Source: Thalassia testudinum
Lineage: Eukaryota; Streptophyta; Magnoliopsida; Alismatales; Hydrocharitaceae
NCBI GenBank assembly: GCA_037157565.1
Contig: JAZHRO010000002.1
Span: forward strand, 76,558,001 to 76,622,000
Direction of reading: 5' to 3'
Length of the DNA stretch: 64,000 nt
In this document: piece after piece, positions 44,554 through 55,932 of the stretch
Numbering within the stretch: the first letter of the stretch is position 1
Layout of the letters: every line of letters starts with the position of its first letter
Position numbers and translations under genes: made by a program
The notes under the pieces: generated by a model
Told to the model about the DNA's origin: nothing
Database searches by the model: none
What the model saw: the letters and a program-made list of their open reading frames with translations, nothing else

Positions 44554-45954
44554 TCACAGAATGGCTAGAGCAACTGAGTCTGAGACGGGTTCTTGAAGAA
44601 TATGGTCAACAACAGGCTTCAGACATTGACCGTTGACTTTAAATGTGTTACCCGTCTTTGGGTCAGAAATCTGAACGACACCATTTGGAAAAATTTGATC
44701 AATTATGAATGGGCCATTCCATTTAGATCTAAGTTTACTAGGAAAGAGCTTAAGTTTAGAATCGAATAACCAGACCTTTTGGTTTGGCTCAAAGCTCTTG
44801 CGGGAAATCAATTGATCATGTAGAGCTTTGCTCTGAGCCTTATAGATCTTGGCATTCTCATAAGCATCATTTCTAAGCTCCTCCAACTCAGATAGTTGGA
44901 GTTTACTGGTCATCCCAGCTAGATTCAGATCTAAATTGCATTGTTTGATTGCCCAAAATGTCCTGTGTTCAATCTCTATGGGTAGATGGAATGCCTTTCC
45001 ATACACCAAACGGAATGAAGACATGCCGATGGGCGTTTTATACACCGTACGGTAGGCCCAAAGAGTGTCCTCAAGCTTTTGAGTCCAATCCTTGCGATCA
45101 GGCCTAACCATTTTTTGCAGAATGTTCTTGATCTCTCGATTGGAGATCTCGGCTTGTCCATTCATCTGGGGATGGTAAGGTGTGGAAATTCGGTGATTAA
45201 CCCCGTATTTGGCCAATAAATTCTGGAATTGGGCATTAGTAAAATGAGTGCCACCATCACTGATGATAGCCCTCGGAATCCCGAACCTACTAAAGATATT
45301 TTTCTTGACAAAATTGATGACCACCTTGTGGTCATTGGTTCGGGTGGGAATTGCCTCAATCCATTTGGACACATAATCAACAGCAACAAGAATGTATTGA
45401 TGTCCAAATGAAGGGATAAAGGGTCCCATGAAATCGATGCCCCAAACATCAAAAATTTTGACAGGAAGAACAGGGTTTAGGGGCATCATGTCTCTCTTAG
45501 TTATGCTCTCGAGTGCCTGGCATCGAGAACATGACCTTGAGAAATCCTGGGCATCCTTGAATAAAGACGGCCAATAGAAGCTAGATTGCAAGATTTTTGC
45601 AGCCGTCTTTTTCCCAGAGAAATGTCCACCACAACCAGATGCATGGCAGAACTCGAGTATACTGTTGAATTCATTCTTCGGAATACATCGATGAATGATC
45701 TAATCAGAGCTGATGCGATACAGTTCAGGGTCCTCCCAGAAGTAGTATTTAGCCTTAGATTTGAGTCTATCCCATTGTTGCTTGGTCCAATCCTGGGGGA
45801 TTTGACCAACGGCCAAATAGTTAACAATGTCAGCAAACCATGGGGTGTGGACACCTAAAACTATAAGAATAGTTTCGTCCAGAAAAGTGTCAGCAATCGG
45901 AATGTCCGAACAAGAAGAATCACCTAGGAGTCTCGACAAATGATCCGCTACCAC
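44554..45954 (-). pseudogene. Element H integrase
   Basis: The best-preserved gene here: 345 open codons (45591-44554) with the end of the zinc-binding part (CSRCQALE), [39 protein letters not shown] (catalytic Glu) and a C-terminal FIIDQIFPNGVVQI. The upstream part with MVADHLSRLLGD and YRISSD reaches a TAG at 45700-45702. Athila lineage by overall pattern. It would insert element cDNA with 5-bp duplications, matching the flanks seen here. Confidence 0.9.
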
Positions 45955-47221
45955 ATTTTGTACCCCGATTTTATCCTTGATTTCGAGATCAAATTCTTGA
46001 AGAAGAATCCAACGAATAAGCTAGGGTTTAGCATCCTTTTTAGCCAAGAGATGTCTCAAGGTCGAGTGGTCGGTATAGATGATAACATGAGACCCTAGGA
46101 GATAAGCCCTGAATTTTTCCAAAGCAAATACTATAGCTAGTAATTCCTTTTTAGTAACAGTGTAATTCCTCTAGGCTTCATCCAAAGTTTTACTAGCGTA
46201 GTAGATGACAGAGGGTTTTCGATCAATTTTTTGACCCCGGACAACCCCGACCACGTAATCAGAAGCATCGATCATGATCTCAAAAGGGGCTGTCCAAATT
46301 GGTGGTTACAAAATTGGAGCACAGGTGACTGCCATTTTCAGGAAATCAAATGCCTTTCGGCATGACTCGTCAAAAACAAACGGCATTTCTTTGGCAAGAA
46401 GATTGCTCAAAGGACGAGCAACCTTCGAGAAATCCTTGATGAATCTTCGATAAAATCCCACATGGGCAAGAAATGATCGAATTTGTTTAACAGATGTGGG
46501 AGGAGGAAGTTTAGCGATAGCATCAACCTTAGCTTTTTCCACTTCAATTCCCCGTTCAGAGATTACATGACCCAAAATGATGCCCTCTTAGGTCATGAAA
46601 TGACTCTTTTCCCAGCTAAGGACCAGTCGTGTCTTGATACATCGCTTAAGAATCATTTCCAAATTAGCCAAACAAGAGTCAAATGATTTCCCGAAAATAG
46701 AGAAATCATCCATGAAGACTTCCATAAACTCTCCCACCATGTCAGAAAATATGGCTAGCATACACCTTTGAAAAGTTGCAAGTTCATTGCATAACCCGAA
46801 AGGCATCCTACGAAAAGAGAAGGTTTCGTAGGGACAGGTGAAAGTAGCTTTTTTCCTGATCCTCGGGATGGATAGGAACTTGGTTGTATCCCGAGTAGCC
46901 ATCAAGAAAACAGAAGTACTTCTACCCGGCTAATTTTTCCAAGATTTGATCGATGAAGGGTAAGGGAAAATGATCCTTTTTAGTGGCTGTGTTCAGCTTC
47001 CTATAATCAATACAAACCCTCCAAGAGGAAGTTGAACGAGTTGTGACAGATTCTCCTCTCTCTTTAGTCACAATGGTAATCCCAGCTTTCTATGGAACAA
47101 TCTAAACAGGACTTACCCAGGGACTATCAGAGATTGGATAAATAATTCCTGCATTGAGCCACTTGATGATTTCCTTTTCGACCACTTCTCGTATATTTGG
47201 ATTTAATCTCCTCTTCATCTA
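45955..47221 (-). pseudogene. Element H reverse transcriptase and RNase H
   Basis: RT: ATFTCPYETFSFRRMPFGLC, catalytic FMDD at 46705-46716, GHVISERGIEVEKAK, LPPPTSVKQIRSFLAHVGFY. Stops include two TAG in the first RT motif near 47095-47110 (F has CAG and AAG there) and one just after FMDD-distal HFMT. RNase H is degraded. A TAG at 47219-47221 before MKRRLNP is shared with F. Confidence 0.87.
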
Positions 47222-48159
47222 GCAAGAAGGGCGGGATCCATCTTCCAAAAATATTCTATGATTACAGTAAGATGGCTCGATCCCCCTGAGGTCATGAATG
47301 GTCCAACCAATTGCCTCCTTATGTTCCTTTAGGACCTTGATCAATTCAATCTCTTGCTCCTTTGTCAATTTAGCACTGATAATCAAGGGAGCATACTTTA
47401 AGGTCCTAAAAATTGATATTTCAAATTCTCTGGCAATGGTTTCAATTCAAGCTGGGGTGGGTTGATGATTGATGGTAGGGTAGATGCTGAAGATTCAACA
47501 AGAGGAAGAGGTTGTGAGTGAACAAAATCAATAACCTCTTCCGAAGATGTCAGGTCAACCATAGAGGGTTGCGGGTCAAATTCATCATCCAAAGAGGAAC
47601 TTTCAATTGAAGAAGCTGTCAAACAAGTTTCAATATTATCATTATTCTCATCAAGTTCCTCAATAAATCCACAATCCTCAAATTTGTTGATCGCCTTAAA
47701 AATATCCAATTTCATTCGTTGGTCCCCAAAGGCGATTTCCATGCTACTGCTTTCACAATTAATGTTGGCCTTTGCGGTAGCCAGGAATGGACGCCCCAAA
47801 ATGATGGGCGTGTTCCTCAGATTATCAGGTACATCCATGTCAAGGACAAGGAAATCTACAAGAAAATAGAAATCCTTGACCTTAACTACATCTTCAATAA
47901 CGCCTCACGGGTTTGTGACCGAACGGTCCGCTAACTGTAGCCTTACTGAAGTTGGCCGAAGTTCACCTAACCCAAACTTCTCGTAGAGAGAAGTCGGAAT
48001 TAGGTTGATGGATGCACCGAGATCCAAAAGTGCTCTATCAAATGTGTAATCTCCGATAACGCAAGAAATCAAAGGAGCACCAAGATCTCTCTTTTTCTGA
48101 GGGAGGTAGTGCAGGATAACAGAACTAGCCTGCTCGGAGAGTACCACCTTCCTCGGAAC
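47222..48159 (-). pseudogene. Element H protease and linker
   Basis: Protease: LPQKKRDLGAPLISCVIGDY, LLDLGASINLIPTSLYEKF (about 47985-48045), then MDVPDNLRNTPIILGRPF. A TGA at 47905-47907 replaces CGA of F, a CpG-type change. The acidic linker follows with LELKPLPENLKYQFLGP. Confidence 0.85.
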
Positions 48160-50117
48160 AGATTCTCTCGACTTACGCTTTTGTGTACATAATTCCTTTA
48201 AAAATCTTGCGTAAGCCGATATGTGCTTGATAGCATCAAGGAGCGGGATATTGATCTCAACATTCTTAAATAGATTCAGAAGCTCCTCATTGCTATCAAC
48301 AGACTTCTTCTTCTTTGATTTGGTTAAGGCTTCAGGAAAAGGAACATCAGTCAGATATTTGGAATCAGGTTCCTGAGCCTTGATTTCTCCTCTAGAATTC
48401 TCCTCTCTCTCCTCAGGTTCTTTAGGATTCAAAAGATCAGAATAGTGTGGTTGTGGATCTTGAGTCTTCTTACCACTCCTCAAAGTGACAGAATTTGCAG
48501 ATGCATAAGAATTTGGGTCTTGGGGAGGGTTAGGAAAGATTGGAGGGGCTTGATCAACCATGAATTGTTGATTTGTAGAAGAAGAAGAAGACAAGGAACC
48601 CTGCTCAACCACCTGAGCATGTGCGTATGGGTCCCTCTGATTTCCATACCCTTGGACTTGATTGCCCGAATTCATAATATTTCGTGGGTTGGGTAAGGGT
48701 TGGGATGGTAGAGATCTGGGTTGACGAGAGTTAGCAATGAGCCCGGATTGCAAGTTGTCCAGCGAGTTTTTCATTTGCTGCATGAGTTGGAGCATGGATC
48801 CTTGCATGTCTACCATTTGATGGTTCAAATCAGCCTGCCCTGCGGGTTGACGGGCTTTCCAAGCTGGCTGATTGACCTGATTCGGAGGCAACTGAGTATA
48901 TACTTGACCCTAACCCATTGGTCATTGCGGAGCATAATTGCCGGGTCGGAATTGGGTCTGTTGCCCCAGATTTTTCCACGAGAAGTTAGGGTGGTTTCTC
49001 CAACCTGGATTATAGGCATTCGAGTAGGGGTTGGATCTAACATTCTCTTGTACAACGCAGACATCCTCATAAGGTGAGGATGGAGAGAAAGAAAGGGAAG
49101 GATCAGAAAAACTGGGATCAAAGGCCCCAGTTGGGAACCCGTGGGGTTCCAAAAAATGCTGACTCACAGGTTGAGCCGCATCGAGTTGATTCACGAACTC
49201 CCATCCAGAAGGAGCTCGTGAGGAATGGAATCCCGAATTTTGGGATTGAGTGGATCGAGAGTTGTTCATAGAATTGCCAGCCATCCACTCTTCCATTCTT
49301 TTAGCAACCAAATCCACCTTATCAAGTTTATTACAAATCAGTTCCATATCAAATGAATGAGAGTCATGGACTTCATTGACATTTGATCTGGGCTATTGGG
49401 ACCGGTTAAAAGTATCCATGGAGGCATGGTTAATTGAATTCTCACTCATTTCCTCAAATAAATCATGTGCACTATCTACATCTTTATTGAGGAAATTACC
49501 TCCGCAAGAAGCATCCACATGATTTCTGAGTTGCTCAGTCAACCCATGATAGAAGATCTGCACGAGTTGCCATTTCGGCACCTCGTGGTGTGGACACCTC
49601 CGCAATAAGTCTTGGAATCGCTTTCAGGCCACATGAAACTGCTCCCCCGGCCGTTGGGTAAAGTAGTGATTGCCCGTCTCAAAGCATTGGTACATCCGAC
49701 TGGGAAGAATTTCTTCAGAAAGGCTGATTTCAACTCATTCCAAGTTGTAATTGGTCTTCCTATTGTCTTATACCAATGCGTGGCCTTATCCCTAAGAGAG
49801 TGGGGGAAGAGCCTCATGATCATTTGCTCCTCATTTACATTTCGAGCCTTGGTTGTCTGGACCAAAGTGGTCAAGTCCTCCAAGTGCTGAAACGGATCTT
49901 CGGAGCCAAGCCCATGATAATGTTTAATCAGGCTTAACACCTGGGGCTTGATTTCTACGTCACCTGCTGGAATCTGGACGCCGGGACGTTTCCCGTAATT
50001 TGAAGGATCATAAAAATCCTTCAAGGGCTGAGAGCCCTGCACTCTCTGCATTTGTTCCAGCTGCCTTCGAAATTCTTCCTATGGATTTACAAGCAGAGGA
50101 GGCTATTGTTCGGCCAT
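48160..50117 (-). pseudogene. Element H gag
   Basis: ATG 50115-50117 (MAEQ), then TAG at codon 5 (50103-50105), shared with F. The core has LKDFYDPSNYG, LIKHYHGLGSEDPFQHLEDL and THWYKTIGRPITTWNELK, a retrotransposon gag domain. The central frame shifts near 49650. Later parts carry GGNFLNKDVDSAHDLFEEM, VDLVAKRMEEWM and a Q/N/P-rich tail with VTLRSGKKTQDPQPH. TGA 48922-48924 and a following TAG interrupt it. No CCHC knuckle seen. Confidence 0.83.
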
Positions 50118-51425
50118 GGGATCAAATTGACCAAAATCCAATTTGTGCCTCCTAGAATGTTCTAATGGTCCTTCCAATCGGGGATTCAATGACCGTCTTC
50201 CCAGAATAAACTAGAAGAAGGTCGGAAGGACTGGGGATAGGGACCCTGCAGCACAACAAAACAAGGCTGTTCTTAAGTGGGGTAGCCTAAGGATCTACTG
50301 ACTCCCAAAAATCCGCCTTAAGACTGTAAATGATTTACTCTACTTACATCTGTTTAATCCAACCAGTTAGAAGGAGGGACTGGGGAGAAGGTTCTTCCTT
50401 TGGCTTTTGCCTCCGGTTCCTAGTGTACCCCCCAGCCGCGATCGTTTGACGCTACTCCCCTAGCTAGACATCAGATTAATCAGTACAAGTAGGTTAATCA
50501 GAAACAATCTCAGACTAGGCCCTGAAGAGCGAATCAAACCTTAAGGCCAACGTCTACTCAATTTTATTAAGTCCTGGGATTGTGGTGCTTATGGAATGTG
50601 ATGGTCCCTTAAAATGGGTTGTGCCCTTAATGATTGATTGAGATTTGTGTAAGTGCATGCACAACCAGGGTTTTCAAGCAAGATTATTATGATGTGTGAA
50701 TTTTAATGTTCAAATCTTGCTTAAGTAGCTTTTAGGATTTCAAATTAGGTGAATTGCAATCAAGCTTCTAAGCAATCCAAGTTGTAAAACACGGGTGAAG
50801 ATTGTTTTCCTTTAAAATCAGAAAGAAAGTGGAGTGCCTAGAATAGACCTAGATTGAAAACCCTAAGTAAGAGATACTTGATGAGTTGGTTTTAAATAGA
50901 GTGGTGCGGCCCAAACAACTCAAACAATTGGCCACAAATGCACCACTAAGTTAGGCACTCAAAGATGGTTAACCTAGAATGATTTCTACTCTTTTATGTG
51001 TTACTTTGTGTATCGGTTCCACAGATCAAAATCTGGTTGAGTAGAAACAAATCAAGTTGATTAAGTGCCTTGAATGTGGGTGTGTGTTGTGTGTTTCTTG
51101 AAAATTACCCCACAAGATTATCTTTTTGTTGTTTTTTTTTATAAATGAGGGTGGAATGAATGTGAGTGAAAATACAAACAACCAAACTATTCCTAGGATT
51201 TATGCAAACACCTAGGTTAATTGGAATTTAGATTTAATGTGGCGAATGAAATCTATGGAGGGGGAAAGAATGGGGAGCACTTACAGTTGTCTTCATCTAC
51301 ACTTTACTCCAGTCTATCGCTTGTTGATTCCTTGATAGAGGTCTCTGCAAAATAATAGACACAAGAGAAAGCAAGTTAGAAAACAATAAAGTGCAAGAAA
51401 TGCGAAAAGATCGGAAATCGTTGCC
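50118..51425 (-). other. 5' leader of element H
   Basis: Conserved with A, F and C. Includes the perfect 8-bp leader hairpin AGTGGTGC/GCACCACT at 50900-50947. A TTGTGCTGCAG|GGTCCC stretch just upstream of gag in transcript sense (about 50245) could be a splice acceptor; no evidence beyond sequence. Confidence 0.6.
50900..50947 (-). ncRNA. Conserved leader hairpin (H copy)
   Basis: 8-bp basal stem with inner GGCC/GGCC pairing around CAAACAACTCAAACAA (plus-strand reading). Matches 12748-12795, 54322-54369, 62573-62620. Confidence 0.55.
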
Positions 51426-51443
51426 TCCCCGGCAACGGTGCCA
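51426..51443 (-). promoter_or_regulatory. Primer-binding site, tRNA-Asp type (H)
   Basis: Reverse complement TGGCACCGTTGCCGGGGA, one CpG-type mismatch, three bases from the LTR. Confidence 0.9.
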
Positions 51444-51446
51444 AAA

Positions 51447-53082
51447 TGTTGAACTTTCGAATTGCTACACTAACGTGTTTGGTGTTAAAACCTTGTCGTT
51501 GTAGCTTGAAAGTGAAGAATTCATGTTCAACAAATAAAATTTAAACCGAAATTTGAATTCCAGGTCGAACACAGGGAGGCTACGTCGATCTATATTCGCA
51601 ATTATATTATTTTTTAGAATTTTTGAAAAGCGAGGCGATATAATTACAACGAAACTATCAGACTAAAAGGAAGAGAGAGAGAGAGAAAGAGAACATGCAT
51701 TCAGTATTTCAAAATGTTTATACAATCAAACTAAATAAAAATTACACTAGAAAGAGGGAAATCAACTACACTAGAAAGCAAGAAAATTCTATACTAGAAA
51801 AGCTGTAAAGAAGAATGGGAGAGAGAAGTTATCCTCCTCGACGATCGCTTGGAGGACAAGCCGGACGGGATGACGCCTGGACGAAGGAGGATGAAGCAGG
51901 ATGGAGGGCAAAGCAGAAGAACGGGAACGGAGCAGCATGCTGTCGTCATTGCGGGATCCACGAGGAGCATCCCGGGTGTGGGACAAGCTTCTCTTGAGCT
52001 TTGGAGAGGTAGAGAAGAGAAGGAAGGGATGACAATTTCATGTGGAGGGGGTCTCCTTTTATAATTGCAAGGAGTGGGGGCAAATTAGTCATTACATCTT
52101 TAAAACATTAAATAAGGGGTCTTTAGTGACGGATAAAACTATCGCTAAAGCCCCAACGTGGGTGTAGTGGGCGCTCCCCACGCGCGCCTCCTCGGCTGCT
52201 CACTCTCAAAGCTCGTCGCACGTTCAGCCATCCACAACCGTCCGATCGCAAGATCGGATGGCTATGATTGAGCCTTCACTCGCTGCTACGCGCCCGCCCC
52301 AACACGTTCGATGGCGCGTTCCCACCTCGTGTGAAATAGCGTGTGGCCGCTATTGGAAGATCTGAGCTGCCCGATCACAATCCAACGCATGCCTGCACCC
52401 GCTGGCCCACGCCCTTCGCCCCTTCCCTGCGGCTCGAACCCGCGTCCGCTGCTCGCGATAGCACCGTCGCCCACTGCGCTGCAGAGCATGGATTGTCGTG
52501 CGGGCATTTTGTGGTGAAGCCATTCATAGCCGTTGGATCGAGATCCAACGGCGGAGAGGGAGAGGATGCGAAGGCTTCAATGGATGCATGCGGGTGTTTG
52601 GGCGACCGAGATGGCGCCACGTGGAGCCATCTTTGCCATCCATCTTCTGGATGTTGTAGATGGTGCCACGGATGTCAGATTGACTCGATTTTTGCGTCGT
52701 TAGGCTACGATCGTCGATTCGAATTCATCCATGCGGTTGGATTTGTCATTTGAAGTGCGGATTTAAACCATCCTGGCCCTTGATCTTCTAGGGTTCCCCG
52801 ATCACTATCTGATGCTACGAATGCCTAATTAGGGTGATCTTGGAGTCGTTGAACTTCAATTGTCGCCCTGATCACATCCGTATGGTTGGATCTTCGATCC
52901 GAGGCCCCGATAAAAGGTTTTCCATATCCAAGTACATAAAAGGAGACAATTAACCTCCATTTTATTCAAACTATAAATGCAAGATGATGCATGTTATTCA
53001 ATATTTATAGCATGCAATGCAATCCTATGCTTAAGAACATGCATAAATAGACATATTAAGTAGTGTAAATGTGTTTACATCA
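51447..53082 (-). repeat. Element H 5' LTR (1636 bp)
   Basis: Matches 41504-43177; part of the size difference is a gap near 51960. TATA box 52055-52063 (minus), U5 motif 51563-51580, hairpin CCGTCCGATC-GCAA-GATCGGATGG 52238-52261. Confidence 0.9.
52055..52063 (-). promoter_or_regulatory. TATA box of H 5' LTR
   Basis: Reverse complement TATAAAAGG. As 5' LTR this is the likely promoter of H. Confidence 0.65.
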
Positions 53083-53568
53083 CTGGGTAAAGGTAGTGAT
53101 TGCCCGTCTCAAGGCATTAGTACATCCAACAGGGAAGAATTTCTTCGGAAAGGTCGATTTCAGCTCATTCCAAGTTGCAATTGGTCTTCCTATAGTCTTG
53201 TGTCAATGAGCGGCTTTATCCCTAAGAGAGTAGGGGAAGAGCCTCATGATCATTTGCTCCTCATTCACGTTTCATGCCTTGGTGGTCTGGACCAAAGTGG
53301 TCATGCCCTCCAAGTGTTGAAACGGGTCTTCGGAGCCAAGCATATGGTAATGTTTGATCAGGCTTAACACCTGGGGTTTGATTTCTACATCTCCGGCCGG
53401 AATATGGATGCTAGGACATTCCCCGTAATTTGAAGGATCACAAAAATCCTTCAAGGGCTGTGCACCCTACATTCTCTGGAACCATTCCTGCATTCTCTGC
53501 ATTTGTTCCAGTTGTCTTCGGAATTCCTTCTGTGGATCCCGAGGCAGAGGAGGCTATTGATCGGCCAT
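53083..53568 (-). pseudogene. Element F gag, N-terminal part
   Basis: ATG 53566-53568 (MADQ), TAG at codon 5 (53554-53556, shared with H), TAG 53467-53469 (shared with A), then LKDFCDPSNYGECP and VQTTKA. The H insertion separates it from 41503. Confidence 0.8.
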
Positions 53569-54846
53569 GGGATCAATTTTACCAAAATCTAATTTACGCC
53601 TCCTAGAATACTCAATGGTCCTTTCAATCGGGAATTCAATGACTGTCTTCCCAGCATAAACTAGGAAAAGGTCGGAAGGATTGGGGATAAGGACCCTGCA
53701 GCACAACAAAACAAGCCTGTCCTTAAGTGGGGTAGCCTAAGGATCTACAGACTCCCAAAACCTGCCTTAAGATTGTAAATGATTTACTGTACTTGTGTCT
53801 ACTCAATCCAACCAATTAGAAGGAAGGACTGGGGAGAAGGTTCTTCCTTCAACTTGTGCCTCCTATTCCTAGTGTACCCCCCAGCCGCGGTCATTTGACT
53901 CTACTCCCCTCTCTAGACATCAGATTAATCAGTATAAGTAGGTTAATAAAAAATAATCTCAGAGTAGGCCCCGAAGAGCGAATCAATCCTTAATGCCAAT
54001 GTCTACTCAATTTTATTAAGGCCTGGGATTGTAGTGCTTATGGAATGTGATGGACCCTTAAAATGGGTTGTGCCCTTAATGATTGATTGAGTATTGTGTA
54101 AGTGCATGCACAACCAAGGTTTTCAAACAAGATTATTTGTGACGTGTAGATTTTAATGTTCAAATCAAGATTTTAAGTAGCTTTTAGGGTTTAAAATTAG
54201 GTTGATTTCAATCAAGTTTGAGGCAAACCAGGTTTTCAAGCACGGGTAAAGTGGAGTGCCTGGTATGAACCTAGATTGAAAACCCTAAGAAGAAGCTACT
54301 TGATGAGTTGATTTTAGGTTGAGTGGTGCAGCCTAAACAACTCAAACAACTGGCCACAACTGCACCACTAGGTTAGGCACACAAAAATGGTTAACCTAGA
54401 ATGATTTCTACTCTTTTATGTATTGCATTGTGTGTACCGGTTCCATAGATCAGAACTCGGTTAAGTAGAAGCAAATCAAGTAGGTTAAGTGCGTTGAATG
54501 TGGGTGTATGCAGTGTGTCTGTTGAAAATTACCCCACAAAATTATCTTATCATTTTTTTATAAGCGAGGGTGGAATGAGTGTGAGTGAAAATCCAAACAA
54601 CCAAACTAATCCTAGGATTTATGCAAACACCTAGATTAATTGGAATTTGAATTTAATGTGACAAATGAAATCTATGGTGGGGGAAGAATGGGGAGCACTT
54701 ACAGTTGTCTTCAACTGCACTTTACTCTGGTCTACCGCTTGACGATTCCCTGATGGAGGTCTCTAAAAAATAATAGACATAACAGAAAGCAAGTTAGAAG
54801 ATAATAAAGTGCATGAAATGCGAAAAGAAGATCTAAAATCATTGCC
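53569..54846 (-). other. 5' leader of element F
   Basis: Conserved with H, A and C. Leader hairpin at 54322-54369 with arms AGTGGTGC/GCACCACT. No gene seen. Confidence 0.6.
54322..54369 (-). ncRNA. Conserved leader hairpin (F copy)
   Basis: Perfect 8-bp outer stem; inner segment is GCC...TGGCC with the conserved CAACTCAAACAA. Confidence 0.55.
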
Positions 54847-54864
54847 TCCCCGGCAACGGCGCCA
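54847..54864 (-). promoter_or_regulatory. Primer-binding site, tRNA-Asp type (F)
   Basis: Reverse complement TGGCGCCGTTGCCGGGGA, perfect; three bases from the LTR at 54868. Confidence 0.92.
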
Positions 54865-54867
54865 AAA

Positions 54868-55932
54868 TGTTGAAGCTACGAGTTACTACGCTATTGTATT
54901 TGGTTTTTAAAACCTGTCGTTGTAGTTTGAAACCGAAGAACTCATGTTCAACAAATAAAATTTATACCGGAATAAAAATCCCAGGTCGAACTCAGGGAGG
55001 CTACGTTGATCTAAATTCGCAATTATATTTTTTTAGGGTTTTTGTTGAAAAGTGGAGTAATTACAATGAAGCAATATAAACAATCAAAATAAGAGAGAGA
55101 GAGAGAAAACATTCACTTAATATTTCAAAATGTTTATACAATTAAATCAGTGAGAAATTACACTAGAAAGCAGGAAAACTATTACACTAGAAAGCAGGAA
55201 AATTCTACTCTAGAAAGTAGGAAAGAGGAATGGGAGAGAAAAGTTATCCTCCTCGACGATCGCTTGGAGGACGAGCCAGATGGGACGACACCTGGAAGAC
55301 GAAGGATGGAGTGGGAAGAAGGGGATCGAGGCAGGAAGAACTAGAATGGGGCAGGACATCATCATCATTGCGGGATCCGCCTCCGAAATGGGGGTGAAAA
55401 TTTGACTTTATCTCTCGAGGAGCATCCCGGGTGTGAGACAAGCTTCTCTTGAGCTTTGGAGAGGGAGAGAAGAGAAGGAAGGGATGAGAATTTCATATGG
55501 AGGGGGTCTACTTTTATAGTTGTAAGGAGTGAGGGTAATTTGGTCATTTTATGTTGAAAACCATTAATTCAGGACCTTTAAAGGCTTGAACATGGCTGTA
55601 GTGGGCGACACACTCATGCCCTCTCGTCTCCCCATGTTCAACACTTATCCACGATATCTCAGTCTCGGTCGTTCGATCGTGAGATCAAATGGCTGAGAAC
55701 GCATCCCCGCCCGCCTCAACTGCGTGCCTCATCGCGTGCGATGAGGCATTTCCTTGCCGTGTCAGATGGAGCGTGGATCTGATTGGGCGCGCACGGCTGC
55801 CCGATCTCCATCATGCGGTCGATAGCGCCCGCTCATCTGCGCCTAATCGAACAGCTGTACAGATTCGATCCCGCATCTTGAGGCGGTCGAGCGCCTTATC
55901 CACTGCATTGCGCGCGTGGATAGGCGAGCGGT
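54868..55932 (-). repeat. Element F 5' LTR, truncated by C
   Basis: Matches 20367-20702 plus 33642-34366. It ends at gcgagcggt where element C's LTR begins. TATAAAAG box at 55511-55518. The CTTTAGTGA hairpin of the other LTR is reduced to ACCTTTAAAGG here (about 55575) by a 22-base deletion. The remaining part should lie beyond the right edge. Confidence 0.85.
55511..55518 (-). promoter_or_regulatory. TATA box of F 5' LTR
   Basis: Reverse complement TATAAAAG, followed by TAGACCC where other copies have GAGACCC. Confidence 0.6.

Larger units (their letters stand above)
41504..53082 (-). mobile_element. Element H: full-length Athila-like LTR retrotransposon
   Basis: 11.6-kb minus-strand element: 3' LTR 41504-43177, polypurine tract, integrase, RNase H, RT, protease, gag, leader, tRNA-Asp primer site, 5' LTR 51447-53082. 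Order gag-PR-RT-RH-INT is that of Ty3/gypsy. It is inserted in gag of its sibling F. All genes contain stops or frameshifts, so it is not autonomous now. Confidence 0.92.
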
